A stretch of DNA of 64,000 nt from Pseudomonadota bacterium (GTDB lineage Bacteria; Pseudomonadota; Gammaproteobacteria; Burkholderiales; SG8-39): assembly GCA_026399375.1 (NCBI GenBank), contig JAPLRD010000035.1, forward strand, positions 43,710 to 107,709, written 5' to 3'. The position numbers and the translations under genes were made by a program. Each line of letters begins with the position of its first letter. Within the stretch, counting starts at the first letter, position 1. The notes beneath the pieces are model-generated. The model saw nothing but the letters and a program-made list of their open reading frames with translations. It searched no databases and was not told the origin of the DNA. Positions 9,024-18,439 of the stretch are shown here, in pieces.

Positions 9024-10300
9024 GCAATGAAGCCTTATTTGCCAGAGCCCAGCAATTCATTCCCGCCGGAGTCAATTCCCCGGTGCGGGCGTTTCGCGCC
9101 GTGGGCGGTGCGCCGCGCTTTATCGCGCGCGGCGAAGGCGCCTGCATGTGGGACACCGAGGGCAGGCGTTATATCGATTACATCGGCTCCTGGGGAGCGC
9201 TGGTGGCTGGTCACGCGCACCCGGATGTCGTGGCCGCATTGTGCGCGGCGGCCAAGAAAGGCCTCTCTTTTGGCGCTCCGACCGAGGCCGAAATCGAAAT
9301 GGCCGAACTGTTGTGCAAATTGCTCCCGGGCATGGAAATGGTGCGTCTGGTTAGTTCCGGCACCGAAGCAACCATGACGGCGCTGCGCCTCGCGCGCGGT
9401 TATACCGGCCGCAGCCGTTTCATCAAGTTCGAGGGCTGTTATCACGGCCACGCCGACGGATTACTGGTGAAGGCCGGCTCGGGCGCGCTCACATTCGGCC
9501 AGCCGAGTTCCTCGGGCGTTCCGCCGGAAATCGCCGCCCATACGCTGGTGCTCGACTACAACGACGCGGAGCAGCTGGCGCGCACTTTTGCCGAATGCGG
9601 CAATGATATAGCTGCGGTGATCGTGGAAACGGTCGTCGGCAACATGAACCTCATCGCACCCAAGCCCGAATTTCTGCGCGCCATGCGCGAGCTGTGCACC
9701 AAACACGGTGCAGTGCTGATATTGGACGAGGTGATGACCGGCTTTCGCGTGGGTTTGACCGGCGCACAGGGACGCTACGGGATAACGCCCGACCTGACTA
9801 CGCTGGGCAAAGTCATAGGCGGCGGGATGCCGGTGGGCGCGTTCGGCGGTCGGCGCGAAATCATGCAGAAAATTGCGCCGCTGGGTCCCGTCTACCAGGC
9901 GGGCACGCTGTCCGGCAATCCGGTGGCGGTAGCAGCCGGTTTGGCCACGCTGAAGCTGGTACAGGCTCCGGGCTTTTACGAAAAACTCGGCGCCAGTACG
10001 CGCGCACTGACCGACGGTCTGGCGGCTGCGGCAAAAAAACACGGCGTGGTATTTTCGGCACAGGCGATCGGCGGCATGTTCGGCATCTATTTCCGCGCCG
10101 GCGTTCCTCAGACCTTTGCCGAAGTCATGCAGTGCGACAAAGAGCTGTTCAACCGCTTCTTCCACGCCATGCTCGATCGCGGCGTGCACTTCGCGCCTTC
10201 GGCTTATGAAGCGGGTTTCGTCTCCGCGGCGCACAGCGAGAAGGACATTGCCGAAACCCTGAGCGCAGCAGATGCGGTGTTTGCGGCTCTGGCCAAGTAG
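9020..10300 (+). CDS. hemL: Glutamate-1-semialdehyde 2,1-aminomutase
   Basis: PLP enzyme converting glutamate-1-semialdehyde to 5-aminolevulinate, the C5 route to haem. The 426-residue length is standard. [18 protein letters not shown] at the N-terminus is split here as [13 protein letters not shown] plus [22 protein letters not shown] (about 112-128) binds PLP phosphate, [10 protein letters not shown] carries the PLP aspartate, and [18 protein letters not shown] near residue 260-277 contains the Schiff-base lysine. It is translationally coupled to thiE; the pairing of thiamine and haem genes is common in related genomes. Confidence 0.97.
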   Translation: MSNEALFARAQQFIPAGVNSPVRAFRAVGGAPRFIARGEGACMWDTEGRRYIDYIGSWGALVAGHAHPDVVAALCAAAKKGLSFGAPTEAEIEMAELLCKLLPGMEMVRLVSSGTEATMTALRLARGYTGRSRFIKFEGCYHGHADGLLVKAGSGALTFGQPSSSGVPPEIAAHTLVLDYNDAEQLARTFAECGNDIAAVIVETVVGNMNLIAPKPEFLRAMRELCTKHGAVLILDEVMTGFRVGLTGAQGRYGITPDLTTLGKVIGGGMPVGAFGGRREIMQKIAPLGPVYQAGTLSGNPVAVAAGLATLKLVQAPGFYEKLGASTRALTDGLAAAAKKHGVVFSAQAIGGMFGIYFRAGVPQTFAEVMQCDKELFNRFFHAMLDRGVHFAPSAYEAGFVSAAHSEKDIAETLSAADAVFAALAK

Positions 10301-10363
10301 CCGGGCGAAGCGAAGTTCCGCTCAGGCACGCGCGGCCGAGCTTTCCCGGCACGCAGGCCGGCG

Positions 10364-10792
10364 CTAGCGCGGTTTGAGGTTGTCGCGGATTTCGCGCAGC
10401 AGCATCACTTCTTCCGGCGGTTCGGCCGGCGCTGGGGCGGGTGCGGCGGCATCGGCGCGCTTCAGTTTGTTGATCCATCGCACCAGCAGAAAAATAATAA
10501 ACGCGAGAATGATGAAGTTGATCGAGATGGTGAGGAAGTTGCCGTAGGCGAATACGGGCACGCCGGCTTTCTTGACCGCCTCCAGCGTTGCTGCGGTGCC
10601 GGGCGGAATGTCCTTGAGCGCGACAAAGTAGTTGGAGAAATCCAACCCGCCAAGCACCCGCCCGACGACCGGCATTATCAGGTCGTTCACGACCGAATCC
10701 ACGATCTTGCCGAACGCGGCGCCGATGATCACGCCGACCGCCAGATCGATTACATTGCCCTTGATGGCGAATTCCTTGAATTCCTTTAGCAT
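10364..10792 (-). CDS. mscL: Large-conductance mechanosensitive channel MscL
   Basis: A 142-residue inner-membrane channel that opens under membrane tension to release solutes in hypo-osmotic shock. The amphipathic N-terminal helix [20 protein letters not shown] leads into TM1 with the pore-lining [17 protein letters not shown]2 is [19 protein letters not shown] (about 87-105). The C-terminal helix [13 protein letters not shown] (about 127-139) is canonical. A short Ala/Pro linker (residues 115-124) separates TM2 from that helix. Monocistronic, convergent with hemL. Confidence 0.96.
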   Translation of the reverse strand: MLKEFKEFAIKGNVIDLAVGVIIGAAFGKIVDSVVNDLIMPVVGRVLGGLDFSNYFVALKDIPPGTAATLEAVKKAGVPVFAYGNFLTISINFIILAFIIFLLVRWINKLKRADAAAPAPAPAEPPEEVMLLREIRDNLKPR

Positions 10793-10906
10793 CGCGTCAG
10801 CTCCCTTTTCAACGGCAGGCGATTGATACATTCTCGTGCCTGCATCGAGGGCAGATTCTAGCAGTCGGGGCATGATGACGGCATCTACGTACCAGGCAGC
10901 AATAAT

Positions 10907-12211
10907 ATGGACGATCAGCGTGTGAACGGCAGAGCCGGGCAGGTCGCACGCCCGCTTGAAATCTGGGCTTGGGCGATGTACGACTTCGCCAATTCGGGCT
11001 ACACGACGGTGGTGCTTACCGCGATCTTCAACGCCTATTTCGTCGCGGTCGTGGCAGGCAACACGCCCTGGGCGACCTTCGCCTGGACGGCGACCTTGTC
11101 CCTGTCGTACCTGCTGGTGCTCGTTACCGCTCCGGTCATCGGGGCCTATGCCGATCTGCGCGCCTGCAAGAAAGGGTTGCTTGCGTTCACCACCGTCGGA
11201 TGCGTGCTCGGCACCGCGGCGCTCGCCTTTGCCGGCCCTGGCGATTTCGCGATCGCCGTCGCCTGCGTGATCGTGTCCAATTTCTTCTTCTGCACAGGGT
11301 GCGATCTGGTGGCCGCCTTCCTGCCGGAACTGGCACGCGGCAGGAACCTGGGCAAGGTGTCGGGTTGGGGCTGGAGCCTGGGCTATGTCGGCGGCTTGCT
11401 CACGCTGGGCGCCTGTCTTGCGTACGTTTCTTCGGCCCAGGCCGACGGCCGTGGTGCGGCGCAGTTCGTGCCGGTGACCATGCTCATCACGGCCGCTCTG
11501 TTTGCGCTGGCGAGCCTGCCGACGTTCGTGATTCTGCGCGAACGCGCTTTGCCGCAGCCCTTGCCGCCTGGCGCGTCGCTGCTTGCGTCGGCGTTCGCGC
11601 GTTTGGCGGACACCTTGCGCCATGCGGCGCGCTATCGTGACTTGCGCCGGTTTCTCGTCTGCATCGTGTTCTACCAGGCCGGGGTGCAGACGGTGATCAC
11701 TCTTGCGGCGATCTACGCCGAGCAGGCGATGGGCTTCAGCACCCGGGACACGCTGACACTGGTGCTGGTGGTCAACGTCACAGCCGCGCTGGGAGCTTTC
11801 TTTCTCGGCAACGTGCAGGATCGCATCGGCCATGTTCCGGCAATCGCACTGACGCTCGCGGGCTGGATCGCGACCGTGCTGATCGTCTGGGCGGCGGACA
11901 CGCGGCCCTTGTTCTGGATCGCGGCCAACCTCGCCGGCTTGTGTCTGGGTGCTTCCCAGTCTGCGGGCCGCGCGCTGGTCGGCTATCTGAGTCCGAAGGC
12001 GCGCCGCGCCGAGTTTTTCGGCCTGTGGGGGTTGGCGACGAACCTGTCTTCCATCCTCGGTCCCATCACCTATGGCGCGGTGAGCTGGATATCGCATGGC
12101 AACCATCGCCTGGCGATGCTGATTACGGGCGTCTTTTTCGTTGCCGGTTTGCTGCTGCTTTACGGCGTCGACGCGCGCCGCGGCAGGCGTGCCGCGTTGA
12201 AAAACGCGTAG
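10907..12211 (+). CDS. UMF1-type MFS transporter (Atg22-like)
   Basis: A 434-residue polytopic membrane protein with about twelve hydrophobic segments. The N-terminal signature [19 protein letters not shown] (about residues 18-36) is typical of the UMF1/vacuole-effluxer-like branch of the major facilitator superfamily. [27 protein letters not shown] near residues 345-372 appears as [14 protein letters not shown] and AEFFGLW. The bacterial substrates are unknown; amino-acid or peptide efflux has been suggested for eukaryotic relatives. It has no operon partner: mscL diverges upstream and mtgA converges downstream. Confidence 0.87.
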   Translation: MDDQRVNGRAGQVARPLEIWAWAMYDFANSGYTTVVLTAIFNAYFVAVVAGNTPWATFAWTATLSLSYLLVLVTAPVIGAYADLRACKKGLLAFTTVGCVLGTAALAFAGPGDFAIAVACVIVSNFFFCTGCDLVAAFLPELARGRNLGKVSGWGWSLGYVGGLLTLGACLAYVSSAQADGRGAAQFVPVTMLITAALFALASLPTFVILRERALPQPLPPGASLLASAFARLADTLRHAARYRDLRRFLVCIVFYQAGVQTVITLAAIYAEQAMGFSTRDTLTLVLVVNVTAALGAFFLGNVQDRIGHVPAIALTLAGWIATVLIVWAADTRPLFWIAANLAGLCLGASQSAGRALVGYLSPKARRAEFFGLWGLATNLSSILGPITYGAVSWISHGNHRLAMLITGVFFVAGLLLLYGVDARRGRRAALKNA

Positions 12212-12220
12212 CCCGACTGG

Positions 12221-12946
12221 CTACGGCAATTGCGCGGAAGGCATGCGCGCGCGTATGGTTTCGCTGTAGCGCTGCAGGAATTCGGAGCCGCGGTTGCGTT
12301 CGTAATACAGCGGCCGCGGCAGCATCGCCGCCAGTTGCGCCGCCTGATCGGCGCTCAGGTTGGCGGCGCTGGTGTTGTAGTAATGGCGCGCCGCCGCTTC
12401 TGCGCCAAACACGCCGCTGCCCCATTCGGCGACGTTCAAATAGATTTCCAGAATGCGTTCCTTGTCCATCAACATCTCCAGCATCCAGGTGATGACGGCT
12501 TCCTGTCCTTTGCGCCAAAGGCTCTTTTCGCCGGAGAGGAACAGATTCTTGGCCAACTGCTGGCTGATGGTGGAACCGCCGGCGACGACCTTGCCGCGCT
12601 TCTGGTTCTTTTCCATCGCCTTCTGTATGCCCTCCCAGTCGAAGCCATCGTGTTCGGAGAACTTCGCGTCCTCGGCCACGATCACCGCGCGCTTCAGCGC
12701 ATCGGAGATGCGCGCATAACTGGCCCACTGCTGCTTCAGCTTCGCGTTGGGGTCCTTTTCGCGCATGCGCTCCAGCCTCGCCTGCATGAAGCTGGTGCTC
12801 TGGGGATTGTTCTCCGCCCAGTACCAGATCTGCGCCGCGAACCAACCCTGGTAAAGCAGCAAGGCGATGAACAGGATTCCGAGCGTATAGCAGAAGGCTT
12901 TCCACACACCGACGAGGGTGCGCCTCAGCGCTCCGGCGATGCTCAC
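12221..12946 (-). CDS. mtgA: Monofunctional biosynthetic peptidoglycan transglycosylase
   Basis: Polymerises lipid II into glycan strands at the periplasmic face of the inner membrane. 241 residues with one N-terminal transmembrane anchor (about 17-37) and a GT51 domain. The catalytic glutamate is in VAEDAKFSEHDGFDWEGI (about 90-107). GGSTISQQLAKNLFLS and KERILEIYLNVAEWG are the other GT51 motifs. No transpeptidase domain follows. The GTG start overlaps the aroE stop (GTGA), so aroE and mtgA are coupled. Confidence 0.96.
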   Translation of the reverse strand: MSIAGALRRTLVGVWKAFCYTLGILFIALLLYQGWFAAQIWYWAENNPQSTSFMQARLERMREKDPNAKLKQQWASYARISDALKRAVIVAEDAKFSEHDGFDWEGIQKAMEKNQKRGKVVAGGSTISQQLAKNLFLSGEKSLWRKGQEAVITWMLEMLMDKERILEIYLNVAEWGSGVFGAEAAARHYYNTSAANLSADQAAQLAAMLPRPLYYERNRGSEFLQRYSETIRARMPSAQLP

Positions 12947-13758
12947 ACCGCCGTCTGCCGCAGAAGTTTCAGCACCGGCGCCGTGTCCGGTCGCAGGCCG
13001 CGCCAGATGAAAAAGGATTCCGCCGCCTGCTCGACCAGCATGCCCAGGCCATCCGCGAGCGGCGCCGCGCCTTCGACCCGCGCAAATGCGAGAAAGGGCG
13101 TTTCGCCGACGCCGTACATCATGTCGTAGGCCAGTGCGCCCCCGGCGAACAGGCCGGAAGGCAGCTGCGGCAGCGCACCGGTCAGGCTGGCAGAAGTGGC
13201 ATTGACAACAATGTCAAACTGCCTGCCGGCCAACTCGGCGTACGTCGAAACTTCGAGACCGGCGCCGATTGTTTGCTGCAGCGCCTGGGCCTTGGCAAGC
13301 GTGCGGTTGGCGAGCGTCAGGCTCGCCGGTTGCTGCAGCAGCAAAGGCATGATCACGCCGCGCGCAGCACCGCCCGCGCCCAGCAGCAGCACGCGCCGAC
13401 CGGCGATGTCGCGGCCGAGATTGTGCGTGATGTCGCCTATCAGGCCGGTACCGTCTGTGTTGTCGCCGAAGACCGCATCGTCCTCGAACTTGAGCGTGTT
13501 CACCGCCTGCGCGGCGCTTGCGCGCCCGGACAGCCGGGTGGCGTAGCCGAACGCTTCCGCCTTGAACGGAAGCGTGACGTTCAGGCCGAGACCGCCGCGC
13601 GCCTGGAACGCCTTGACCGCCTCCATAAAACCGTTCGCGGGTGCGAGCAGCCGCTCATACGTCAGGTCTTGTCCGGTCTGGCGCGCGAATTCAGCGTGAA
13701 TCTGCGGCGATCTGCTGTGCGCGACGGGATTGCCGATGACGGCGTACTGGTCTGGCAT
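12943..13758 (-). CDS. aroE: Shikimate dehydrogenase
   Basis: NADPH-dependent reduction of 3-dehydroshikimate to shikimate. A 271-residue protein. IGNPVAHSRSPQIHAEF (about residues 7-23) binds shikimate, LNVTLPFKAEAF carries the catalytic lysine near residue 65, and GDNTDGTGLIGDI the partner aspartate near 100. LLLGAGGAARGVI is the NADP Rossmann loop. Downstream of the TonB-like gene by nine bases and overlapping mtgA, it sits in a small minus-strand run tonB-like/aroE/mtgA. Confidence 0.96.
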   Translation of the reverse strand: MPDQYAVIGNPVAHSRSPQIHAEFARQTGQDLTYERLLAPANGFMEAVKAFQARGGLGLNVTLPFKAEAFGYATRLSGRASAAQAVNTLKFEDDAVFGDNTDGTGLIGDITHNLGRDIAGRRVLLLGAGGAARGVIMPLLLQQPASLTLANRTLAKAQALQQTIGAGLEVSTYAELAGRQFDIVVNATSASLTGALPQLPSGLFAGGALAYDMMYGVGETPFLAFARVEGAAPLADGLGMLVEQAAESFFIWRGLRPDTAPVLKLLRQTAV

Positions 13759-13767
13759 GGCGGCGAT

Positions 13768-14688
13768 TCACTCCCCGAACAATTTGTCGCCGGGAGCGAA
13801 AGTCCAGGTGCGGGTGATGACCAGAATGTCGGTGTCGCGCGCGATGTTGGTGGGAAAGCGCGCGTAGGGCGAGGCCATTTTTACGATGCGTTCGGCAGCG
13901 CGGTCGAGAACCTGATGACCCGAGGACCGCTTGACCTCGACCGATTCGAGATTTCCGTCCGCCTTGATCGTCACGATGAGGATCAGGCTGCCGTACACCC
14001 GGCCGCGCGCGCTTTCGGGATAGTTGAGGTTGCCGATGCGCTCGACCTTGAGGCGCCAGTCCTCTACATATTGCGCAAAGCGGAATTCCCGCGCGCGCGA
14101 GCCCACGAACTCCTTTTTCGGCCGCTTGTTGTATTCCTCGAGCTGGCGTGAAATCTGAGCTTCCATGCGCGCTATCGCGAGCGCGCTGGTGGCCAGATCC
14201 TGGCCGGTCGCCTGCGGTTGCGGCGTCTCCGTTGCGGGTGTAGCGCTTTGCTGCTCGGTGCTGGTCACGATTTTTGCGGACTGCATTTGGCTCATCATTT
14301 TCTTCTGCTGCGCCTCCAGTTCCTGCACCCGGCGCGCCGCGCGCTTGGCATCCGCGCCGGGCTCGGTTTCTTTCAGCACCGGCAGAGGAGTCTTGGCGCG
14401 GCGGTCTTCGTCGGTATTGCCGCCGCCGTCCAGATTGGCCTGCGCCTGCACTTCCGCGTCGACCGGACTCGCCTTGGTCTTGCTGTTGATGAGCACCACT
14501 TCCAGCGGTAGCGATCCATACTTGTCGCGGATGATCTCGGGCAGTTTGAAATGGATGGAGAGTGCTATTGCGTGCAGCAGGATGGATGCGCCCAGCGCCA
14601 GCGACAAGCTGCGCGACGAAGGATCCATGCCGGCCATGAATTCAGGCCAGCGCAGGGTCATGGAACCGACTGAGTGCCCGCTACGCAA
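13768..14688 (-). CDS. TonB-like energy transducer with C-terminal TonB domain
   Basis: A 306-residue single-pass protein: short cytoplasmic N-terminus, one hydrophobic segment (about residues 27-45, SLALGASILLHAIAL), a charged and proline-poor periplasmic region with a Gln/Lys-rich coiled segment (about 110-140), and a C-terminal TonB-type domain (about 205-295) with YPESARGRVYGSLILIVTI-like sequence and a SSGHQVLDRAAERIV helix. TonB proteins couple the proton-motive force to outer-membrane transport, but no exbB-exbD or receptor is adjacent. The start used is TTG with GAGG upstream; ATG at 14661 or 14634 is a plausible alternative. Confidence 0.82.
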   Translation of the reverse strand: MRSGHSVGSMTLRWPEFMAGMDPSSRSLSLALGASILLHAIALSIHFKLPEIIRDKYGSLPLEVVLINSKTKASPVDAEVQAQANLDGGGNTDEDRRAKTPLPVLKETEPGADAKRAARRVQELEAQQKKMMSQMQSAKIVTSTEQQSATPATETPQPQATGQDLATSALAIARMEAQISRQLEEYNKRPKKEFVGSRAREFRFAQYVEDWRLKVERIGNLNYPESARGRVYGSLILIVTIKADGNLESVEVKRSSGHQVLDRAAERIVKMASPYARFPTNIARDTDILVITRTWTFAPGDKLFGE

Positions 14689-14803
14689 TCAGACCTCAAA
14701 AATGCTTGAAATCAACGTATTTTATGCTTTTCAAGAGAAATTAGCTTAACTTTCGATGGAAGGTTTTTCCCGGAGGTTAATCGAGAATTGCTGCAATGAT
14801 CTC

Positions 14804-16651
14804 CTAGTTCTCGACCAATTCCTTGAATCTGGCTTTGACCGAATTATCAATCAAGTCTATCCCTTCAATTTCGAGCAGTACCCGGCTGCCTACCTCGAGA
14901 TCCGGCAGCGAGGGTACCCGGACGTACAGGGGAATTCCCTCGAACTTGACCAAATTATCGCGCAGCACCTGCGCTTTCGACAGTGTCACCTGCTCCTGTT
15001 GCAGCCAGCGCAGGCACCAGTAGTGCTCCATCTTTCCCTGGAAATGGTCGTAGGCCGCATACGTCAGTTCGAACTCGCGCATCGCCGCGAGCAGGTCTGC
15101 GGAATTCTTTCCGAACGGCGGCGCGGAGCCGGCGAGACAGGCGAGCAGCTGCCATTGATTCAACAGATCGATGTAGCGGCGCAGCGGCGAGCTGGCCCAG
15201 ATGTAATGCGACACGCCCAGGCCCTGGTGGGGAGAGGGCACGGTAGTCATGCGTACTTTGCCGCCGGATTGCGCGCGATAGATGGCGGGCACGCCGCGGT
15301 CGGCGAGCAGCCTGCCCCAGTTGTTGTTGGCGCTGATCATCAGTTCGGACACCAGCTTGTCGAGCGGCGCACCGCGCTTGCGCTCGACAATGCGAACACG
15401 CTCGTTCTCGACGTAGAAGTTGTAGTCGACGCGATCCTGATGCGCGGCCGGCTGCTTGCTTCGGGCCGCTTCCAGTTCGAGCGCAAGCTTCCACAGGAAG
15501 AAGAGCTCTGCCTCAAATGGCAGTTCGCCGCGCTCCTCTCCGGCGAGAAAAGCCGCGTCCAGCGCCTCCACCTGGTGATGGCGCAGATTGGCGGCGATCT
15601 TCACCCGCTCCACGCGGGTTTCCTGGCCCTCTACCAGATGCGACAGCGGATTGATGTCCAGGTACAGCGATACCGCCGGGCACTCGCGCCCCTCGGCCAG
15701 GGTGTATCGCTCGATCACTTGCGGCGGCAGCATGGTGATCTTCTGCCCGGGTATATATGCCGTGGACAGGCGTGCGCGCGCGATCTTGTCCATTGCCGAT
15801 CCGGGAGTGAAACCGAGCGCCGGAGCGGCGATGTGGATACCGACCCGATAGCGTCCGTTGGCAAGCCGCGTCAGGGAGAACGCGTCGTCGATTTCGGTGG
15901 TGGTGACATCGTCCAGGCTGAACGCAAGCACGTCGGCCAGGGGCAGGCTGGGCGGTTCGTCAACCGCGATATTCTCGAACACGCCGCTTTCGCGCGGGAA
16001 GTATTCGAACAGGAACGCGCCGAGGTGGTAGTCATGGCTGGAGGGCAGCGCGCCTGCGCGCTCGATCAGACTTGCTGCCGACAATCCGCTTGCTTCGCAG
16101 GCCAGCTCCAGTGCTTTGGTCTCGACGCGGTTGCGATCGGGTTGGTACAAAAGCTGGGGCAAAATCGCCATCAGCGCGTCGGGTACGCGGCCGCGCTGGA
16201 GTTCATCCGACCACGCCCTGATCTGTGCCTCCTGCGCGCGTTTCTTTTCAACGCCGGCAAGCGCAGCCTTGAGCGTATCTCCGGGCGCAGCGCGAAAACG
16301 TCCCTTGCCTTTGCGATAGAAGTACATCGGCGCCGATTGCAGCTTGATCAGTATGGCGGCGGCTTCCAGCGCATCGGGTGCATGGCCGCAGTATTCGCGC
16401 GCGAGATCGGCGAAACTGAACTCCGCATCGCGGCAGCATTGCCACAGGAAGTCGGTCTCCATCCCGGCCGCGAGCGCTTCGGCCTTGTCCATGAGTTCGG
16501 ACAGCGGCGGTTTTTCGAAACGCAGCAGCACGCTTGCCGCCTTGATCTTGCTCCTTTTCCCGTGCGGCGCCTCGACCTGCAGCGATGCGTCGCTCTCGGC
16601 GAGCACGGCGCCGACCTTGAAGGAGCCGGTCTCTTCGTACAGCACGTTCAT
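14804..16651 (-). CDS. RNB-domain exoribonuclease (RNase II/R family)
   Basis: A 615-residue 3'-5' exoribonuclease-like protein. The catalytic RNB domain spans about residues 230-530: VTTTEIDDAFSL carries the metal-binding aspartates, followed by YRVGIHIAAPA, STAYIPGQKITMLPP and, later, SELMISANNNWGRLLADRG and YIWASSPLRRYIDLLNQWQL. Upstream about 220 residues form a helical region unlike the twin cold-shock domains of RNase R. A short beta-rich tail ends the protein. It resembles the smaller RNase II-like proteins of betaproteobacteria. It is a single gene, divergent from the HMG-CoA lyase gene. Confidence 0.9.
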   Translation of the reverse strand: MNVLYEETGSFKVGAVLAESDASLQVEAPHGKRSKIKAASVLLRFEKPPLSELMDKAEALAAGMETDFLWQCCRDAEFSFADLAREYCGHAPDALEAAAILIKLQSAPMYFYRKGKGRFRAAPGDTLKAALAGVEKKRAQEAQIRAWSDELQRGRVPDALMAILPQLLYQPDRNRVETKALELACEASGLSAASLIERAGALPSSHDYHLGAFLFEYFPRESGVFENIAVDEPPSLPLADVLAFSLDDVTTTEIDDAFSLTRLANGRYRVGIHIAAPALGFTPGSAMDKIARARLSTAYIPGQKITMLPPQVIERYTLAEGRECPAVSLYLDINPLSHLVEGQETRVERVKIAANLRHHQVEALDAAFLAGEERGELPFEAELFFLWKLALELEAARSKQPAAHQDRVDYNFYVENERVRIVERKRGAPLDKLVSELMISANNNWGRLLADRGVPAIYRAQSGGKVRMTTVPSPHQGLGVSHYIWASSPLRRYIDLLNQWQLLACLAGSAPPFGKNSADLLAAMREFELTYAAYDHFQGKMEHYWCLRWLQQEQVTLSKAQVLRDNLVKFEGIPLYVRVPSLPDLEVGSRVLLEIEGIDLIDNSVKARFKELVEN

Positions 16652-16894
16652 GGGATCAGGACCGAAGGGAAAAGGTTTGTCGATCGCGGCCGCGGCGCCT
16701 GGCCCACAGGCAAGGCAGATGCGTTCGATTGGCGTCCGGGTCGACGCAACGGAGCGAGATTATACGCTAGGCACGCTCCGCCGCTCCAAAGGATGGGAGC
16801 GTTCGCTCCGGCCGTTGTCGCTACTGACACCGCAGCGGTCCGGCGGGTACACTGTCGCCGGGAAAACAACGCTGTTCCGGCGAAAAGGAATGCT

Positions 16895-17836
16895 ATGAGC
16901 GCAGTCGATGTGACCATTACCGAGGTCGGCCTGCGCGACGGCTTGCAGAACACGAAGAACTTCATGCCGACCGCGGCCAAGAACGCGTGGATAGGCGCCG
17001 AGGCGGCTGCCGGCGTGCATCGGATCGAAGTCTGCTCTTTCGTTCCGGCCAAGCTGATCCCGCAGTTCGTCGATGCCGGCGAAGTGCTCGCCTACGCCAA
17101 CACCGTTTCCGGCCTGACGCCGGCGGTATTGGTGCCCAACCTGAAAGGCTGCGAGCGCGCCCTCGCGGCAGGGGCGCGCCGCATCGTCGCGCCCATATCC
17201 GTATCCGAAGCCCACAGCATGAACAACGTGCGCAAGACCACGGCGCAGGCGATCGACGACTTCGCCCGCATGGCCGGCTTGGTGAAATCGCAGGCAAATG
17301 GCGGGCGAGCGCAGCTGATCGGCGCCTGTTCCACCGCGTTCGGCTGCTCGATCCAGGGTGCGGTGGCCGAAGAAGACGTGGTGCGCGTCGCCCTTGCGTT
17401 GCGCGAGGCCGGGGCCGATGCGATCAGTCTCGCCGACACCGTGGGCTACGCCAACCCGGCGCAGGTGAAACGGCTGTTCGACAAGGTGTGCAGCGCCATA
17501 GGTGGGAACTTCCACATCGAAGCGCATTTCCATAACACCCGCGGCCTGGGACTCGCCAACGCGCTGGCGGCGTACGAGGCCGGGGTGCGCAATTTCGACA
17601 GCACCCTGGGCGGCTTGGGCGGGTGCCCCTTCGCGCCGGGTGCCTCCGGCAACGTGGTTACCGAGGATCTGGTATTCATGTTCGAATCCATGGGGGTGAA
17701 TACCGGAATCGACATCGACAAACTGATCGAGGTGCGCAAAACGGTTTTTGCGGCACTGCCCGACGCGGAACTTTATGGCCACATTTCCCGGGCCGGCCTG
17801 CCCAAGGGATTCATGCCGGGACCGCGCCGGGCATAG
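16895..17836 (+). CDS. Hydroxymethylglutaryl-CoA lyase
   Basis: Cleaves 3-hydroxy-3-methylglutaryl-CoA to acetyl-CoA and acetoacetate, usually in leucine or isoprenoid catabolism. A 313-residue HMGL-like TIM barrel. TEVGLRDGLQN (about residues 9-19) carries the catalytic Arg-Asp pair, EAHFHNTRGLGLANAL holds the metal-binding HxH, and the signature GLGGCPFAPGASGNV (about 263-277) supplies the catalytic cysteine. ATG 16895 is preceded by AAAAGGA at good spacing. No acyl-CoA dehydrogenase or carboxylase of a leucine operon is adjacent, so the pathway role is inferred. Confidence 0.93.
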   Translation: MSAVDVTITEVGLRDGLQNTKNFMPTAAKNAWIGAEAAAGVHRIEVCSFVPAKLIPQFVDAGEVLAYANTVSGLTPAVLVPNLKGCERALAAGARRIVAPISVSEAHSMNNVRKTTAQAIDDFARMAGLVKSQANGGRAQLIGACSTAFGCSIQGAVAEEDVVRVALALREAGADAISLADTVGYANPAQVKRLFDKVCSAIGGNFHIEAHFHNTRGLGLANALAAYEAGVRNFDSTLGGLGGCPFAPGASGNVVTEDLVFMFESMGVNTGIDIDKLIEVRKTVFAALPDAELYGHISRAGLPKGFMPGPRRA

Positions 17837-17866
17837 ATCGGGACTGCTTCGCGCCCGCGACCCGCC

Positions 17867-18439
17867 TCAAGTCCGAGCAAGCTGCGCGAATTCGAGGATC
17901 AGCGGGATGTGCTCCGGAAAACTCTTCAGACTGTGGTCGCCGCCCTCGATGACGACCTGGCGCGCGCCCTGATATTTCTGCACCGCTTCGCGATAGTCGA
18001 GCAGCTCGTCCAGGGTTTCCACCAGCAGCAGATAGCGCTGCGGGTCAATGCGGGGCTGGTATAGCTCTTCCAACTGGTGCAGGTGCGCCAGCGTGAGCTC
18101 GTATTGCTCGTGGGTAAAAAGGTTTTCCTGCGCGCCCAGAAATTCGTGCAAACCACGATGCGGGTAGACCGCGGGGTTGATCAGGACGGCGCGAAGCTCA
18201 TGGCGTTCCGCAAGACAGGTGGCGTAGAAACCGCCGAGTGAGCTGCCGACGAGCGTGACAGAATCGCTCGCGTGCTTGGCGATTTCACTTTCGATGGTGG
18301 TGATCGCGCGTTCGGGCAGATGGTGCAGGGCCGGGCAGCAATATTGCCCGCCCAGGCCGTGCGCGTCCATGTAGCGCTTCAGCACCTGCGCTTTGTGCGA
18401 ACCGGGCGAACTATTGAAGCCGTGCAGGTAGATCAACAC
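17867..18439 (-). CDS. YqiA/YcfP-type alpha/beta-hydrolase esterase
   Basis: A 190-residue compact alpha/beta-hydrolase. LIYLHGFNSSPGSHKA opens the fold with the oxyanion-hole segment, the nucleophile elbow is VGSSLGGFYA (Ser near residue 67), and EGGDHSLKSF near residues 168-177 carries the catalytic histidine. A central aspartate is expected around residue 140. Members act on short acyl esters in vitro; physiological substrate unknown. It overlaps the mpl 3' end by seven bases, so it is expressed with mpl. Confidence 0.87.
   Translation of the reverse strand: MLIYLHGFNSSPGSHKAQVLKRYMDAHGLGGQYCCPALHHLPERAITTIESEIAKHASDSVTLVGSSLGGFYATCLAERHELRAVLINPAVYPHRGLHEFLGAQENLFTHEQYELTLAHLHQLEELYQPRIDPQRYLLLVETLDELLDYREAVQKYQGARQVVIEGGDHSLKSFPEHIPLILEFAQLART

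Noticed and set aside
14756-16894. Long plus-strand open frame (about 710 codons) running into the HMG-CoA lyase gene
   Set aside because: It is antisense to the RNB exoribonuclease; codons are the complement of a GC-rich gene. The HMG-CoA lyase has its own ATG with a ribosome site at 16895.
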